A DNA stretch of 64,000 nt from Pantoea sp. Nvir (GCF_009829915.1 NZ_SZZW01000007.1:1-64000), one strand, 5' to 3'; shown: positions 10,134 to 21,631, counted from the first letter of the stretch. Numbers and translations: made by a program. The notes: generated by a model not told the origin, from the letters alone.

Positions 10134-11282
10134 GTGAAGGCAAAATTGCCATCCTTTATCGAAATTTATCGCCAGCTCATTGCAATTCCGACTGTTAGCT
10201 CGCTTGATTCAACTCTAGATCAGAGTAATGAAACATTAATTAATTTGCTAGCAGGCTGGTTTTACGACCTAGGCTTCAGTGTCAAAGTTCAACCAGTACC
10301 CGGCACACGACATAAATTCAACATGCTAGCCCGCACTGGCAACAGCGTGGGCGGCCTACTTTTATCCGGACATACTGACACAGTGTCTTTTGACGATAAG
10401 CACTGGAGTCACGATCCTTTTACCTTGACAGAGTACGATAACAAACTCTATGGCTTAGGTACCGCGGATATGAAAGGTTTCTTTGCTTTTGTTCTTGACA
10501 TGTTATGCGATGTTGACATCAGCAAATTCAGTAAGCCGCTCTATATTCTCGCCACCGCTGATGAAGAAACCACTATGGCTGGCGCAAAATATTTCTCCGA
10601 AACGGCGAATATTTATCCAGACTGCGCTATTATTGGTGAGCCGACTTCCTTAAAACCGACCAGAGCGCATAAAGGTTATATGTCTTATGTGATCCGAATA
10701 CAGGGACAATCTGGCCACTCCAGCAACCCAGCACATGGCGTTAACGCCATTGAACTAATGTATGAAGCGATTAACCATTTAATGCAGCTGCGCAATATTC
10801 TGCGAGAGCGCTATCGCCACGACGGCTTCTCTATTCCCTATCCAACTATAAACTTTGGTCATATTCACGGAGGTGATGCAGCGAACCGGATTTGTGCCTG
10901 CTGCGAGCTGCATATGGATATTCGTCCACTACCAGGTATGATGCTAAAAGATCTAGAAGGGCTGCTTAATGAGTTTCTGGCGCCTATCAGCGTACGCTGG
11001 CCTGGACGCCTAACTGTTACATCGTTACATCCGATGATTCCTAGCTATGAGTGCCCAGCAAGTCATGAAATCGTCACTTTAGTGGAAACATTGCTCGGGA
11101 CGCCAACAAAAATAGTAAACTACTGCACTGAAGCACCATTTATTCAAACAATTTGCCCTACGTTAGTTTTAGGCCCTGGATCAATCAAGCAGGCACATCA
11201 GCCAGACGAATTTATTGATACTGCATTTATTAGACCAACTCTCGAATTGATTTCCCAGATTGTGCAATATTTTTGTCGCTGA
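10134..11282 (+). CDS. argE: Acetylornithine deacetylase
   Basis: Removes acetate from N-acetylornithine to give ornithine (linear pathway). It starts at GTG ([15 protein letters not shown]), aligning with the E. coli start, and is 382 residues long (E. coli 383). M20-family zinc ligands are visible: SGHTDTV (His, Asp), the ADEETTMAG pair of glutamates, IGEPTS and the C-terminal [13 protein letters not shown] histidine. It is transcribed divergently from argC as in E. coli. Use of ArgE instead of ArgJ means acetate is not recycled, so argA is needed elsewhere in the genome. Confidence 0.95.
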   Translation: MKAKLPSFIEIYRQLIAIPTVSSLDSTLDQSNETLINLLAGWFYDLGFSVKVQPVPGTRHKFNMLARTGNSVGGLLLSGHTDTVSFDDKHWSHDPFTLTEYDNKLYGLGTADMKGFFAFVLDMLCDVDISKFSKPLYILATADEETTMAGAKYFSETANIYPDCAIIGEPTSLKPTRAHKGYMSYVIRIQGQSGHSSNPAHGVNAIELMYEAINHLMQLRNILRERYRHDGFSIPYPTINFGHIHGGDAANRICACCELHMDIRPLPGMMLKDLEGLLNEFLAPISVRWPGRLTVTSLHPMIPSYECPASHEIVTLVETLLGTPTKIVNYCTEAPFIQTICPTLVLGPGSIKQAHQPDEFIDTAFIRPTLELISQIVQYFCR

Positions 11283-12461
11283 AATTTAATAAAGATGGAA
11301 ATTTCTATTAAGACATAAATTGCTCTAATCAACAAATAGAATATTTATTGGTCATAGCAATTTATTATGCTCTTTCCTGAGACAATTCTAAAGAATAAAG
11401 ACTTATACGATTTTAGGTTTAATAAGTATTTTTTGTATGCAGTTAAAAAAAGTTAGAGGCAAAATTTTTAAAAAATTTAAGTATACTAATTAAATTGCCA
11501 GCGGATACTTGCTATTCCCTTAAAAAGGCACTATAACCCAGCATCCCTTATCCAGTAGGGGTGATTAGTGCACTTTTTAAAATTTATAAAGAAGCAACGA
11601 CTCTCATTTTAAAGGTATCACTAAATTGTCCGTGAAATGTTTCCAATAACAAGTTGTTGGTTATAGTATGTGCTTACAACAGGTGGCTTCTTAGCCTTAA
11701 CATATAATGATATCTTTCTTTAACACTGCCAGCCCAAAAGGGAGTAAGCAGCTGCTATATCCTGATCTGACCAATTTACTGGGATTGCACGAATAAAAAA
11801 CCCGGAAACTGCCCTACGCTTTATTTATTCATCACTACAGAAATGTGCTAATAATGGACATTTTTACCAAATCGGTTAATTTCTAGATATGCTGCACAAC
11901 AGCGCAGAATGTTTGGACTTAACGCTATATGGGATCGTATTTTAGCCGCTGTTTAAATAGATACATTATCTATGTGTAACTTTAATATTAAAATAATGAT
12001 ATCCATCCCCAAGGCATAAATTTGATGAATACGGATACATTAGATGCGTTTTTATACAGTCTTTGTATCAGAATATTGCTTCAATATATTATATGAGACT
12101 ATTCCTATTTATATCTCTCCTATTTAGATAACCTTATAGGATGATTATCCTCCACGGAGTCAGAAACTCGTTGCAACTAACAGGAGGGTGCTTATATGTC
12201 TCATATCTGGAGGGTGGTCACGTACAGGGATGATTAAAACTTTCTTTATATCTGACCAAAATATTATTTTTAATATAGCTATAGTAGGATGCTGAAAACA
12301 GATGAGTTAAAAAACAAGAGCGACATTTGTTTATAGTGAACAGAGCTCCAACAACATAAAGAGTACCCTCTGGCAGTACGCGTTTTAGGAAATGCCTCAC
12401 TTTCATTTAGTCCCCTCAATATTTTTGGTGTTAGTTTAAACAAACCATATTTAAAACATGA
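11283..12461. other. Eroded DNA between argE and sodA
   Basis: About 1.2 kb with no complete gene. E. coli has ppc after argE, but I could not align it. A plus-strand stretch near 11770-11950 keeps coding-like frames (for example SRYAAQQRRMFGLNAIWDRILAAV split as in 11883-11955) whose origin I do not recognise. No tRNA and no mobile element seen. Confidence 0.4.
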
Positions 12462-12487
12462 AAACCGGTGCATTAACCCACCGGTTT
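12462..12487 (-). terminator. Probable sodA terminator
   Basis: A perfect 9-bp stem AAACCGGTG / CACCGGTTT with an 8-nt loop, 20 nt past the sodA stop on the minus strand. It is followed on that strand by a T-rich tail (TTTTCATGTTTT). Confidence 0.6.
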
Positions 12488-12507
12488 CGCTTCCTAACAT
12501 AACAAAA

Positions 12508-13125
12508 TTATTTTGTAAAGGAGAAACGCACAGCCGCCTCATCCCAATTCACCACGTTCCAAAAAGCTGAGATATAATCAAGACGCCTGTTCTGATATTT
12601 TAGGTAGTAAGCGTGTTCCCAGACGTCTAAACCAAAAATTGGATATCCTGACGTACCGGAAATAACTTCTCCCATTAATGGATTATCTTGGTTTGTAGTA
12701 GACACTACGGCCAGTTTTTCACCTTTTTTTACTAGCCAAGTCCAACCTGAACCGAAGTGGCTAGCAGCAGTTTTCTCAAACTCTTCCTGGAATTTTTTAA
12801 TGCTACCAAAATCTTTCTCTATAGCCGCTTTCAAATCGCCTTGCAGCATAGTACCAATTTTAAGACTTTTCCAAAAAAGGCTATGGTTAATATGACCGCC
12901 TGCATTATTGCGCAACACAGTTTTTTTATCTGACGGTACCTGATCTAATTTAGTGACGAGATCTTCAACCGACATATCAGCGAATCTGGTCCCTTCTAAG
13001 GCTATGTTAGCATTATTAACGTAGGTTTGGTGATGTCTATTATAATGAATTTCCATTGTCTGCTTGTCAAAGTATGGCTCCAGTGCATTATAGGCATAAG
13101 GCAGGGATGGTAGTAAATAACTCAT
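12508..13125 (-). CDS. sodA: Superoxide dismutase, Mn type
   Basis: Cytoplasmic dismutation of superoxide. The 205 residues match E. coli SodA (206). The N-terminal half carries [12 protein letters not shown] with the first metal histidine; the second is in NHSLFW; the remaining ligands are in [13 protein letters not shown] (Asp and His). The GPF/Gly-Gly context around [16 protein letters not shown] fits the Mn/Fe family, and overall similarity is to the Mn enzyme. Monocistronic with its own terminator. With fdhD next to it, this recalls the E. coli sodA-to-fdhD neighbourhood with the genes between removed. Confidence 0.93.
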   Translation of the reverse strand: MSYLLPSLPYAYNALEPYFDKQTMEIHYNRHHQTYVNNANIALEGTRFADMSVEDLVTKLDQVPSDKKTVLRNNAGGHINHSLFWKSLKIGTMLQGDLKAAIEKDFGSIKKFQEEFEKTAASHFGSGWTWLVKKGEKLAVVSTTNQDNPLMGEVISGTSGYPIFGLDVWEHAYYLKYQNRRLDYISAFWNVVNWDEAAVRFSFTK

Positions 13126-13280
13126 CTTTATTTCCTCTCTATTTCATATTTAGGCGGTACCGCTTAATGAGTATGCCGCATTAGTAATTTGATCATTGTA
13201 GTTATAATTATGATTCTGGAAATGGTAATCAATGCCCAATTACACATCGTTTTTACAGCTTGGTAGTATTAAAAAATCCT

Positions 13281-14105
13281 TTAACGTAAGCGCTGAGGAT
13301 GGGTATAAACTGTTGCACGTCCTGGTTTGCTAAAGCCTACTAGTGTGAGGTTACAGCGTTCTGCCATATCAACGGCAAGACACGTCGCTGCAGAGACCGC
13401 AAACACAATTTCAACACCACATCTAGCAGATTTTTGCACTATCTCATAGCTGGCGCGGCTAGACACTAAAACTGCACCATTACCCCAGTCTGCGCAGCTG
13501 CGATAACCGAGAAGCTTATCCAGAGCGACATGACGCCCAACATCCTCACAACCGCCAGCTAATTCGCCATCCGAGCACATCCAAGCTGTTGCATGCGTAC
13601 AGCCAGTTTGCTGGCCAATCGGCTGAAAAGTGTTAAGCTGGCTCAGTCCGCGATCTAACATCTCTAAATCGAACTTTTGAGTAAAAAGTAGTGGCTGCAC
13701 TGACTGGCTAATTTGTTCTATTTTTTCAATACCGCATATTCCACAGCCGGTGCGTCCTGCTAACGTACGCCGCCGCTCCTTTAATGCCATAAAGCGGCGG
13801 CTAGAGAGTTCGATATGTATCTTAATGCCATGATGGTTTGGTACGACATCCAGACCAAAAATTTCGCGAGGAGTATTGATAATGCCTTCCGATAAAGAAA
13901 AACCGATGGCGAATGCCTCCAGATCTTTTGGCGTTGTCATCATCACAACGTGGGAAATGCTATTATAAACTAGTGATACGGGCACTTCGTCCGCCACCCA
14001 ATCGAGATGTTTTTTATCAAGATTCGTGCGTTGCCACACTAGTGCTTTACAAGCACCTGTATGAGTGGTTGCATTTTCTCTCATGATTTTCCGACAAGCA
14101 TTCAA
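13281..14105 (-). CDS. fdhD: Formate dehydrogenase sulfurtransferase FdhD
   Basis: FdhD moves sulfur from IscS to the bis-MGD molybdenum cofactor of formate dehydrogenases. The 274-residue protein keeps the catalytic CxxC loop ([11 protein letters not shown]), GCTHATAWM, the [14 protein letters not shown] segment and the C-terminal [13 protein letters not shown], all as in E. coli FdhD (277). No formate dehydrogenase gene lies in this window, so its client must be elsewhere or the gene is a leftover not yet decayed. The start (MNACRKIM) is uncertain within about 10 residues. Confidence 0.93.
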   Translation of the reverse strand: MNACRKIMRENATTHTGACKALVWQRTNLDKKHLDWVADEVPVSLVYNSISHVVMMTTPKDLEAFAIGFSLSEGIINTPREIFGLDVVPNHHGIKIHIELSSRRFMALKERRRTLAGRTGCGICGIEKIEQISQSVQPLLFTQKFDLEMLDRGLSQLNTFQPIGQQTGCTHATAWMCSDGELAGGCEDVGRHVALDKLLGYRSCADWGNGAVLVSSRASYEIVQKSARCGVEIVFAVSAATCLAVDMAERCNLTLVGFSKPGRATVYTHPQRLR

Positions 14106-14313
14106 AGAGTATTACCTAGTGTTAAATAATCATTAAATCTTTCGCTTATTTAATAAAAAATATTTATGTTTTCTTTTAAATATAAAAACTTTTTTTAAAA
14201 AAATTTTAAATTTTATTGAAATTAATTGCAGATAGTTATCTCCTTTGTAGGGACCTACAATAGGGCAAAGAAAAGAAAGATAAAAGAGTCTTTTTGCCAT
14301 TTAACATTCTCGC

Positions 14314-16386
14314 CTATCGCTTCAATAACGAAATATCTGCGACCTGTAAGAAAAGATCGCGTAGTTTCGCTAGTAGCGTTAAACGATTAATGCGCACTTC
14401 AACATCATCGGTAATTACCATGACTCTATCAAAGAAGTCATCTACAGATTCACGTAGCTGTGCCAATTCAATTAGCGCATCCTTATAGCGTCCTTCAGCA
14501 AAGTATAGCTGTAACTTATCACTCAAAACTGTGACAAAGGTTGCGAGCTGAATCTCTTCGTTCTCCTTCAGTAAGGACGTTTGCACGGAGCTATTCAGCA
14601 TTTCATTTGATTTCGCGAGAATACTAGAAACACGCTTATTTGCCAATGCCAGCGCTACCGATTCGTCGAGCGTACGGAAGTATGAAACTGCCCTCATACG
14701 TGCATCAAAGTCAGTCGGACGGGTTGGACGGCACGCCATTACAGCCTGCAGTGTATCGACACTATAACCCTCTTCGTGATACCAGTTACGGAAGCGGCAT
14801 AGTATAAAATCAATGATATGGTTAACAATATCACCCCTATTGATCTTTTTGCCGTACAAACGCACTGCTTCTTCAGACAAACTTTGTAAATCTAGCGGTA
14901 GGTTCTTATCAACGATAATACGTAGAACACCCAGTGCGGCACGGCGTAACGCAAATGGGTCTTTATCTCCTTTCGGAGACTGATCAATGCCGAAGATACC
15001 AGCTATAGTATCCATTTTATCAGCGATTGCCAGTGCACAACCTACCAGGTTAGAAGGCAGATCATCTTTGGCATATCGAGGTTGATACTGTTCATTCAAC
15101 GCCACCGCTACATCTTCTGCTTCACCATCATGACGCGCATAATGCATTCCCATTACACCTTGGATATCGGTAAACTCAAATACCATATTAGTCATTAGGT
15201 CGCATTTAGAGAGTAACCCGGCGCGCTTGGCATAATTAACATCCGCACCGATTTGTGAGGCTATCCAACCTGCTAGCGCCTGAATACGAACAGTTCTATC
15301 TCGCAGTGTCCCAAGTCCTTTTTGGAATACCACGTTTTCAAGACTCGGTAAATTATCTTCTAAACGCTTTTTACGATCAGCGTTAAAAAAAAACTCAGCA
15401 TCTGCAAGACGTGGGCGCACTACTTTCTCATTACCGGTAATAATCTGTTGCGGGTTACTCGATTCAATATTGGTGACGAAGATAAAATTCGGTAGTAATT
15501 TACCTGTTCCATCATAGACTGGAAAATATTTCTGGTCGCGTTTCATAGTATAGACCAACGCTTCCGCTGGTACTTTAAGAAACTTCTCTTCGAATGTTGC
15601 GACCAACACGACTGGCCATTCTACCAGTGAAGTGACCTCTTCCAATAAGTTTTCACTTAGGTCGACTTTACCTCCTAAGTAACGTGCCGCTGCCGCTACT
15701 TCTACTTTAATTTTCTCCTTACGGATGGCATAATCAGCTATTACCTTGCCACGTTGTTCTAAAATACTAGGATAGTCATCTGCGTTATCAATAATGAATT
15801 CGATATCTCCCATAAAGCGATGGCCGCGGATTGTACGTTGTGATTCAATACCTAGTATAGTAGCTGGAATCAGCTCTTCACCCATCAACAGCGTCACAGT
15901 ATGTACTGGGCGCACAAACTCTACATCGCTTGCGTTCCATCGCATTAGTTTATGGATAGGAAGTTTACCAAGTGCAGACGCAATTATTTTAGGCAGCAGC
16001 GACTTGGCAGATTTGCCTTTTACTTGCGTACGGTATAACAGCCATTCACCTTTATTAGTACTCAACCGATTAGCCTGTGCAAGAGTAATACCATGACCAC
16101 GTGCCCAACTTTCTGCTGCTTTAGTTGCATTTCCATTAGCGTCAAAAGCAGCGGATAAAGCTGGGCCGCGTTTTTGAACTTCGTGACTTGGCTGTACCAT
16201 GCTCAACGAAGCGACTTTCAGTGCTAGACGACGGGGCGTAGCAAACCAGTGCACCTTACCGTGCGCTAGTCCCATGCTATCCAGTTCAACAGTGACGTGC
16301 ATAGCAAAAGCCTCAGCAAGATTGCGTAGTCCTTTCGGGGGTAGTTCTTCAGTGCCGATTTCTACCAAAAAAGTTTTTTCATTCAT
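14314..16386 (-). CDS. glyS: Glycyl-tRNA synthetase beta subunit
   Basis: Beta chain of the tetrameric alpha2-beta2 class II enzyme that charges tRNA-Gly. It holds tRNA-recognition regions: [20 protein letters not shown] at the N-terminus, an HD-like central domain ([32 protein letters not shown]) and the C-terminal anticodon-binding region ([16 protein letters not shown]). 690 residues, against 689 in E. coli. It lies 9 nt after glyQ in the same operon. An A9 tract on the plus strand (15385-15393) encodes FFF and is a potential slippage site, but the frame is intact. Confidence 0.96.
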   Translation of the reverse strand: MNEKTFLVEIGTEELPPKGLRNLAEAFAMHVTVELDSMGLAHGKVHWFATPRRLALKVASLSMVQPSHEVQKRGPALSAAFDANGNATKAAESWARGHGITLAQANRLSTNKGEWLLYRTQVKGKSAKSLLPKIIASALGKLPIHKLMRWNASDVEFVRPVHTVTLLMGEELIPATILGIESQRTIRGHRFMGDIEFIIDNADDYPSILEQRGKVIADYAIRKEKIKVEVAAAARYLGGKVDLSENLLEEVTSLVEWPVVLVATFEEKFLKVPAEALVYTMKRDQKYFPVYDGTGKLLPNFIFVTNIESSNPQQIITGNEKVVRPRLADAEFFFNADRKKRLEDNLPSLENVVFQKGLGTLRDRTVRIQALAGWIASQIGADVNYAKRAGLLSKCDLMTNMVFEFTDIQGVMGMHYARHDGEAEDVAVALNEQYQPRYAKDDLPSNLVGCALAIADKMDTIAGIFGIDQSPKGDKDPFALRRAALGVLRIIVDKNLPLDLQSLSEEAVRLYGKKINRGDIVNHIIDFILCRFRNWYHEEGYSVDTLQAVMACRPTRPTDFDARMRAVSYFRTLDESVALALANKRVSSILAKSNEMLNSSVQTSLLKENEEIQLATFVTVLSDKLQLYFAEGRYKDALIELAQLRESVDDFFDRVMVITDDVEVRINRLTLLAKLRDLFLQVADISLLKR

Positions 16387-16395
16387 ATCTGTCCC

Positions 16396-17307
16396 TTACT
16401 TGCTATGATTGTACAGTGGAAATCCTAGTGCCTCACGAGAGGCATAGTAGGTTTGAGCTACTGCTTTAGTCAGGGTACGGATACGAAGAATATAGCGCTG
16501 ACGCTCGGTCGCAGATATTACTTTACGCGCATCCATCATGTTAAAACTATGTGCAGCTTTCAGGATACGCTCATAAGCTGGCAGAGGCAGAGGTTTTTCC
16601 AGGTCCAGCAACTGTTGTGCTTCTTTCTCGTATTGTTCGAAGCAAGTAAAAAGGAAATTAACGTCAGCGTATTCGAAGTTATAAATTGATTGCTCAACTT
16701 CGTTCTGAAAAAACATGTTACCGTAAGTAGTTTTACCTAGTGTGCCGTCACTCCAGACTAGGTCGTAGACGCTGTCGACGTCCTGTATATACATCGCTAA
16801 ACGTTCTAGACCATAGGTAATTTCGCCAGTCACTGGCTTACATTCCATACCACCCACCTGCTGAAAGTAAGTGAACTGTGTCATTTCCATACCATTGAGC
16901 CATACTTCCCAACCAAGTCCCCACGCTCCTAGTGTCGGGTTCTCCCAGTTGTCTTCAACGAAACGAATATCATTCATGGCGAGATCGATGCTCAATTCTT
17001 TCAACGAGCCTAGATAAAGTTCCTGAATGTCGTGAGGCGATGGTTTTATGATTACCTGGAACTGATAATAATGTTGTAAACGATTAGGGTTTTTGCCGTA
17101 GCGTCCGTCGGTCGGACGGCGCGATGGCTGTACATAGGCAGCAGCAATCGGCTCAGGTCCAAGTACACGCAAACAGGTTATAGGATGTGAAGTACCTGCA
17201 CCAACTTCCATATCTAACGGCTGAACGATGGTGCAGCCCTGACGCATCCAGTAATCTTGTAATGCAAGGATAAGGCCCTGAAAGGTTTTTGTATCGAAAT
17301 ATTGCAT
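16396..17307 (-). CDS. glyQ: Glycyl-tRNA synthetase alpha subunit
   Basis: Catalytic alpha chain of bacterial-type glycyl-tRNA synthetase. The 303 residues equal the E. coli length. Class II features are clear: [20 protein letters not shown], the [20 protein letters not shown] region and [13 protein letters not shown] (motif 3). First gene of glyQS. Upstream 17308-17585 is short, A/T-rich and without a recognisable gene. Confidence 0.96.
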   Translation of the reverse strand: MQYFDTKTFQGLILALQDYWMRQGCTIVQPLDMEVGAGTSHPITCLRVLGPEPIAAAYVQPSRRPTDGRYGKNPNRLQHYYQFQVIIKPSPHDIQELYLGSLKELSIDLAMNDIRFVEDNWENPTLGAWGLGWEVWLNGMEMTQFTYFQQVGGMECKPVTGEITYGLERLAMYIQDVDSVYDLVWSDGTLGKTTYGNMFFQNEVEQSIYNFEYADVNFLFTCFEQYEKEAQQLLDLEKPLPLPAYERILKAAHSFNMMDARKVISATERQRYILRIRTLTKAVAQTYYASREALGFPLYNHSK

Positions 17308-17585
17308 GATAAATTCGCGCGTATGTCAGGCAAATGAAAATAGAGGTCTATAGTATATCCTTTGAATAAACGATATACAGCCATAAATAATTTCTAGCGT
17401 AGAATTGCTAGACGGGTTCAAATAGAGAATAATGGCTGGGTGCTTGTTTTATAATAAGATAAGACACAATAATTGCATGTTAGAACACTGCTTTTTAAGC
17501 TATGTTAAACAACTTTGAGCAGAAAGTGGTCAAGGTAAAAAAAACATAAAAAACTAAGTGAAATCCGGGGCACTGGATAGTAAGA

Positions 17586-18326
17586 CTAATACTCATCACC
17601 GCGCACACGGCTACGATAACTATCCCAGGCAAAACGTACCCACATGCTATTCCCAAGGCGCATGCGGTCCATCACCCGTTCACCTAGCAGAGTATTCATA
17701 CCTTCTGGATCTAAATTAGAAAGCATACCAGTGGGCCTTTTCGACGAAGAACGGCGATCAACGATCTGATTGATAACTACCTTTTCATAGCGTGATTCAC
17801 TTTGCATGCCTATTTCGTCAATAACTAGCAAATCAACAGTGCTTAGATCCTGTAATAATCTTTCTTCAGTAATATCGCTACCGCTGATAAAGGTCCCTTT
17901 CATGCTCGACATTAAATCCGCTACAGTGACAATCAACACACTTTTACCTCGTAAGATTAAGTCATTACCGATAGCAGCCGCCAGATGATTTTTTCCAGTA
18001 CCAGGGCGACCAGAGAAGACAAAGCTAGCAATACTGCCTTCGAATTCATCTGTATACTGACGTGCCATCGCCAACGCCCGACGCTGGCCTTCATTTTCGA
18101 CACGGTAATTATCGAACGAGCAGTTCATATGTAGCTCGCGGATGCCAGAACGTCCCATTATTCGTTGCATCTTCATAGCACGGTTTTCCCTTACAATAGA
18201 CTCTGAGCATAGGCGACCCTGTTCCTGATTCCATGCTAATAGTTCTTCACCAGTAGTGAATTTTGGCTGTACATTAGCGGGCATCATTTTTTTGAGACGT
18301 ACAAAGATTTCAATAGGGTTTTTCAT
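17586..18326 (-). CDS. dnaC: DNA replication protein DnaC, helicase loader
   Basis: Loads DnaB helicase at oriC and at restart sites. The 246-residue AAA+ protein keeps the Walker A FSGRPGTGKNHLAAAIGND (about residues 103-120), Walker B LLVIDEIG and the SNLDPEG and GERVMDRMRLG segments, colinear with E. coli DnaC (245). The N-terminal DnaB-binding part (MKNPIEIFVRLKKMMPANVQP) is present. It follows dnaT by 2 nt, the classic dnaTC pair. It indicates that host-style DnaA-DnaC-DnaB initiation at oriC is retained. Confidence 0.95.
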   Translation of the reverse strand: MKNPIEIFVRLKKMMPANVQPKFTTGEELLAWNQEQGRLCSESIVRENRAMKMQRIMGRSGIRELHMNCSFDNYRVENEGQRRALAMARQYTDEFEGSIASFVFSGRPGTGKNHLAAAIGNDLILRGKSVLIVTVADLMSSMKGTFISGSDITEERLLQDLSTVDLLVIDEIGMQSESRYEKVVINQIVDRRSSSKRPTGMLSNLDPEGMNTLLGERVMDRMRLGNSMWVRFAWDSYRSRVRGDEY

Positions 18327-18328
18327 TT

Positions 18329-18865
18329 TTATTGTTCACCTCGAAAACCATCGGGAATACTGTAATCAGTATTGCTGATTTGCGTGATGTCACGTTTCGG
18401 TTGACTACCATTAACGGAACGGTTTACCTGAACACTACGTGCCAGCTTCTGTTGCCATTGTATATGATGGAACATGCGTCCTTCAGCTTGCCAATAAGTG
18501 ATAAATGCTGCTAGCTCAGAGGATGTTACCGGCTTACTCAGTGACACACCCCAGATGGCAGCCTGCTGCTGGAAATCGGCATCAGGTTTCCAGCCTGAAT
18601 ACATAGCGAACTTGCCGACCGGCGTCAACGAGGTGATATGAAGATTGTCATATAGGCTGTCATCTAGTATTACATCGCTAGGCTGCAGTGAAGCCTCTAG
18701 AGCTAGCAGATGCGCCAACCTTTCTGGCGTTACGGCATAAAGAACCGGTACATCATTGTCCAGAACTGCAAGAGTTCCATTTTCCGCCTGTTGCAGCATC
18801 TGGCGAGGGTCCTGACGGAAAGCGTCCATGCCAATAAGCGTAGAAGTAAGAATTTTAATTAACAT
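18329..18865 (-). CDS. dnaT: Primosomal protein DnaT
   Basis: DnaT works with PriA/PriB in reassembling the replisome at stalled forks. The 178-residue protein aligns with E. coli DnaT (179). Shared segments include LYAVTPERLAHLLALE, GKFAMYSGWKPDADF, ITYWQAEGRMFHHIQWQQKLARS and the ending IPDGFRGEQ. The first dozen residues (MLIKILTSTLIG) diverge from E. coli, so the exact start is less certain. Partner genes priA and priB are not in this window. Confidence 0.9.
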   Translation of the reverse strand: MLIKILTSTLIGMDAFRQDPRQMLQQAENGTLAVLDNDVPVLYAVTPERLAHLLALEASLQPSDVILDDSLYDNLHITSLTPVGKFAMYSGWKPDADFQQQAAIWGVSLSKPVTSSELAAFITYWQAEGRMFHHIQWQQKLARSVQVNRSVNGSQPKRDITQISNTDYSIPDGFRGEQ

Positions 18866-20191
18866 GAGGAAACCTGATATTGACCCGTAAGTTACTCCAG
18901 CAACGAGCTAGCGTAGAAGGTTTTATTGTACATTTTATAGCGGCACTGATCGCCAAAAAATATAGGACTCAGGAAGAGTATACAGCCGATTTTATGGAAG
19001 GATTTTCTAATTAGTTTCAACTATGGCGAATACCGCATGGTAGTTAGTGTATGACCGTATATAGACATTAAAATCGAACTAGAAAGCTTTTTAGGCTACA
19101 CCACAAGGAACAGTATTGTAAATAATAGAAAAGATGTACTTTCACAAGTGTATTGTTGAAATTTCTTCGTACATGTTTTAAATAAAACTAAGAGTGACTT
19201 ACTAATTATGAGGTGTTACTCATCTACCCTTATCACTTTATTCCATATCAAGAAGTAGCACTAAAGCTCGATCAAGTTGATTACAAATACTCTAAAACCT
19301 CAATATAAGTATGACCATATAGAATCATTCACATCAATACTGACTTCTTAAGACCATTATACCATTTATGTTTAATGGTACGTTACAGCTGGAAATCAGA
19401 CTAATAACATTTAAGCTAGCCGGGATCTACCGTAGAATAGACTACCATTTTAGTAGTCAGCGATTTCTCAGTGGCACCTCCTAGGCGGCACTTCTATTGT
19501 ATGCAGGGTAGTGCGGTTTTAACGCGCAGTCTTTGGTTATATCCTGAAGGTAATTATTTTAATCAGAAAAATTATTTCAGATAGTAGCGCTGCGTTCTTT
19601 TAGAAAAAATTAATCTTTTGAAAGACATTATTACCCACTCCGATGCATTGTCCGTACAACGGATTTGTGCAACTGAAATATCCCATGCAATACCACAGAA
19701 GATTATCAATCATTATTATAACATCTTCTTATTTAAAGAATTAAGGTCGTTTAATATCCTATTGTCATATGGATAGACAATACCACTGTACCAGTAACTT
19801 GTCAGTTAACAAATTATAAAAAGCATCAGCAATGTTATAGTACGCTATATTTTCTGTAGAAAATATTCTAATAACTTGGCTTTGAACTTACTATGTAATT
19901 AATACTTTCTATTTTTGAAAAACTTAATTTGCATATTTATTTAGAAAACCATTTTAAGTAAGAAAACTTAGAGAATCACAAATAAAATACAGTCGTGTTT
20001 GATTTTCTCCACATAGTAACAAGAATAGATGGTGACATAATTAGATGGGTAAAAAATCTCCGACTCAGAACATCAAATCTTAAGTGAGCAAGGAAAGAAA
20101 ATAATTTACTCCACATTACCCCAATATGCATCCACAGCCGCATATTGCTTTCCATAAAAGACACACTTTGTCTCAGTTTTCACTATTCAGG
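18866..20191. other. Eroded DNA between dnaT and ibpA
   Basis: About 1.3 kb with only short frames. A plus-strand patch from about 19500 to 19740 reads as coding-like segments interrupted by stops (VLTRSLWLYPEGNYF, then HSDALSVQRICATEIS) but I do not recognise the source gene. This gap probably contains a rearrangement junction, because dnaTC and ibpA are far apart in E. coli. Confidence 0.4.
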
Positions 20192-20608
20192 TTAATTCAT
20201 AATTTCTATGCGTCGCGGTTTCGCTTCGTCGGGAATAATGCGTTCCAAATCTATATTAAGCAAACCATTTTCCAGACGTGCGTCGCGGACGACAATATGT
20301 TCGGCCAGTTGGAATTTACGCTCGAAGTTACGCTCAGTGATACCTTGATAAAGATATTTACGCTCTGATTTTTCTTCAGGATGAGTCCCACGCACAATCA
20401 GTACGTTATCTTGGGCGTAAATTTCTAATTCACCCTGAGCAAAACCTGCTACCGCAATAGTAATACGATAGTGATTTTCACTGACAAGATCGACATTGTA
20501 TGGAGGATAACCACTATTGCTTTGATTCTGGTTGGATTCTAGCAAGTTGAACAACCGATCAAACCCGATAGCAGAACGATAAAGCGGAGCAAGATCAAAA
20601 TTACGCAT
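20192..20608 (-). CDS. ibpA: Small heat shock protein IbpA
   Basis: Holdase chaperone binding aggregating proteins. The start is the ATG giving [20 protein letters not shown], matching E. coli; an in-frame extension of 7 residues overlaps the ribosome-binding site and is rejected. 138 residues (E. coli 137), with the alpha-crystallin domain YPPYNVDLV to [18 protein letters not shown], and the C-terminal IxI-type tail RRIEIMN. No ibpB partner follows. It is preceded by a textbook sigma-32 promoter and about 100 nt of leader, so heat-shock induction appears intact. Confidence 0.95.
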   Translation of the reverse strand: MRNFDLAPLYRSAIGFDRLFNLLESNQNQSNSGYPPYNVDLVSENHYRITIAVAGFAQGELEIYAQDNVLIVRGTHPEEKSERKYLYQGITERNFERKFQLAEHIVVRDARLENGLLNIDLERIIPDEAKPRRIEIMN

Positions 20609-20712
20609 TAAATGACTCCCTATATTCATCAGATCTTTGAAACATTCAATTATATTGCAGATCGAAAGGGATCTTAATGCCCCCCCTTATCGATGATAAT
20701 TAGTTCTTCCGT
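20609..20712 (-). promoter_or_regulatory. ibpA leader, possible ROSE-type RNA thermometer
   Basis: The ibpA transcript should begin near 20712, leaving about 105 nt of leader, similar to E. coli ibpA, whose leader folds into a ROSE-like thermometer masking the Shine-Dalgarno. Here the SD is GGGAGTC just before ATG. An upstream AGATC-CCTTTC-GATCT hairpin and C-rich segments could pair with it. I have not folded it, so the assignment is by family knowledge. Confidence 0.3.
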
Positions 20713-20719
20713 AACATTG

Positions 20720-20747
20720 AAATGGGTATTCCCATGCTACTTTCAAG
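20720..20747 (-). promoter_or_regulatory. Sigma-32 heat-shock promoter of ibpA
   Basis: On the minus strand: -35 CTTGAAA (20747-20741), 14-nt spacer, -10 CCCATTT preceded by A (20726-20720). This is close to the RpoH consensus CTTGAAA - 11 to 16 nt - CCCCATnT. Confidence 0.75.
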
Positions 20748-20759
20748 AGACTAAACGCA

Positions 20760-21631
20760 TTTTTTTGCCAGTGCAATGCTCTTTTGGCTTAAATGACACT
20801 TAACAAAGATTTCGCCTTGCGCAATTATAAATTAAAACATTACATCTTTAATAAATAAAATATGGTTAAAGAGGGAGCGTGTATTGCAGAGCGATTTCTT
20901 ACCCTTCTGGTATAACAGATTACCATTAAAATGCACAAAAGAACGAGTATAATGCTTGATAATAAAAAACAACCGGGCGATTATCGCTGATGTTTATTGT
21001 ACACAAATGAACGCGACCCTATGACCTTACAAGGGTAATAGTTTTATTTTACCATCTGGTTCGGTTTGCACAATTGTTTACCAAAGCTCTGTCCTATCAC
21101 ATAGGGCATAACAAGGATTTAAGGCATTACTGTCATAGCCATAGTGTCAATTCTCCTTATATTTTCCTTATACATTAGTAGTTGTTACGGATAAAGTAGA
21201 AGTAGATATGATCTAAAGCCTTTTCACTAAAAAAGGTCGGCACCGCTATTTTCCTCACTTTCTTCTATCTTATTGTTTACGGAAGCCATTGCCTAATTAT
21301 TTTCTTTTTACACAGAGCAACTAAGATAGGCAGAGAACTGCACCTATCCATAGCTAATTTACCTACACAAATCTCTTTATCTACTGTCGCGACGAAAAAA
21401 TTTCATCTATCTTTTTTTTATTTTACGATATTGTTGAGTTATAAAATTATTTTTTTATGCTATTTATGCACCATAGCTACCTCTGTAATATCAGAGGTCT
21501 CTGGACAGAGCGGCGCTGCAAAATCAACTCATGATACTCTATCGGATATTAAAGCAGATAGTTTTATGGTAAAAATGGTAAAAGAGGAAAAGAGCAAGAC
21601 AAAAGATAATACAAGTCATCTGTGCAAAAAA
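20760..21631. other. Eroded DNA between ibpA and yidA
   Basis: About 870 nt. No recognisable gene. A plus-strand frame from 21431 could encode a short peptide with a signal-like start (MLSYKIIFLCYLCTIATSVIS), but it runs antisense into the yidA coding region and has no known relative that I can name. A C7 run lies at about 20680. Confidence 0.4.

Noticed and set aside
17405-17440. GGGTTCAAAT resembling a tRNA T-arm
   Set aside because: No acceptor, D-arm or anticodon arm can be formed around it. No tRNA gene was found in the window.
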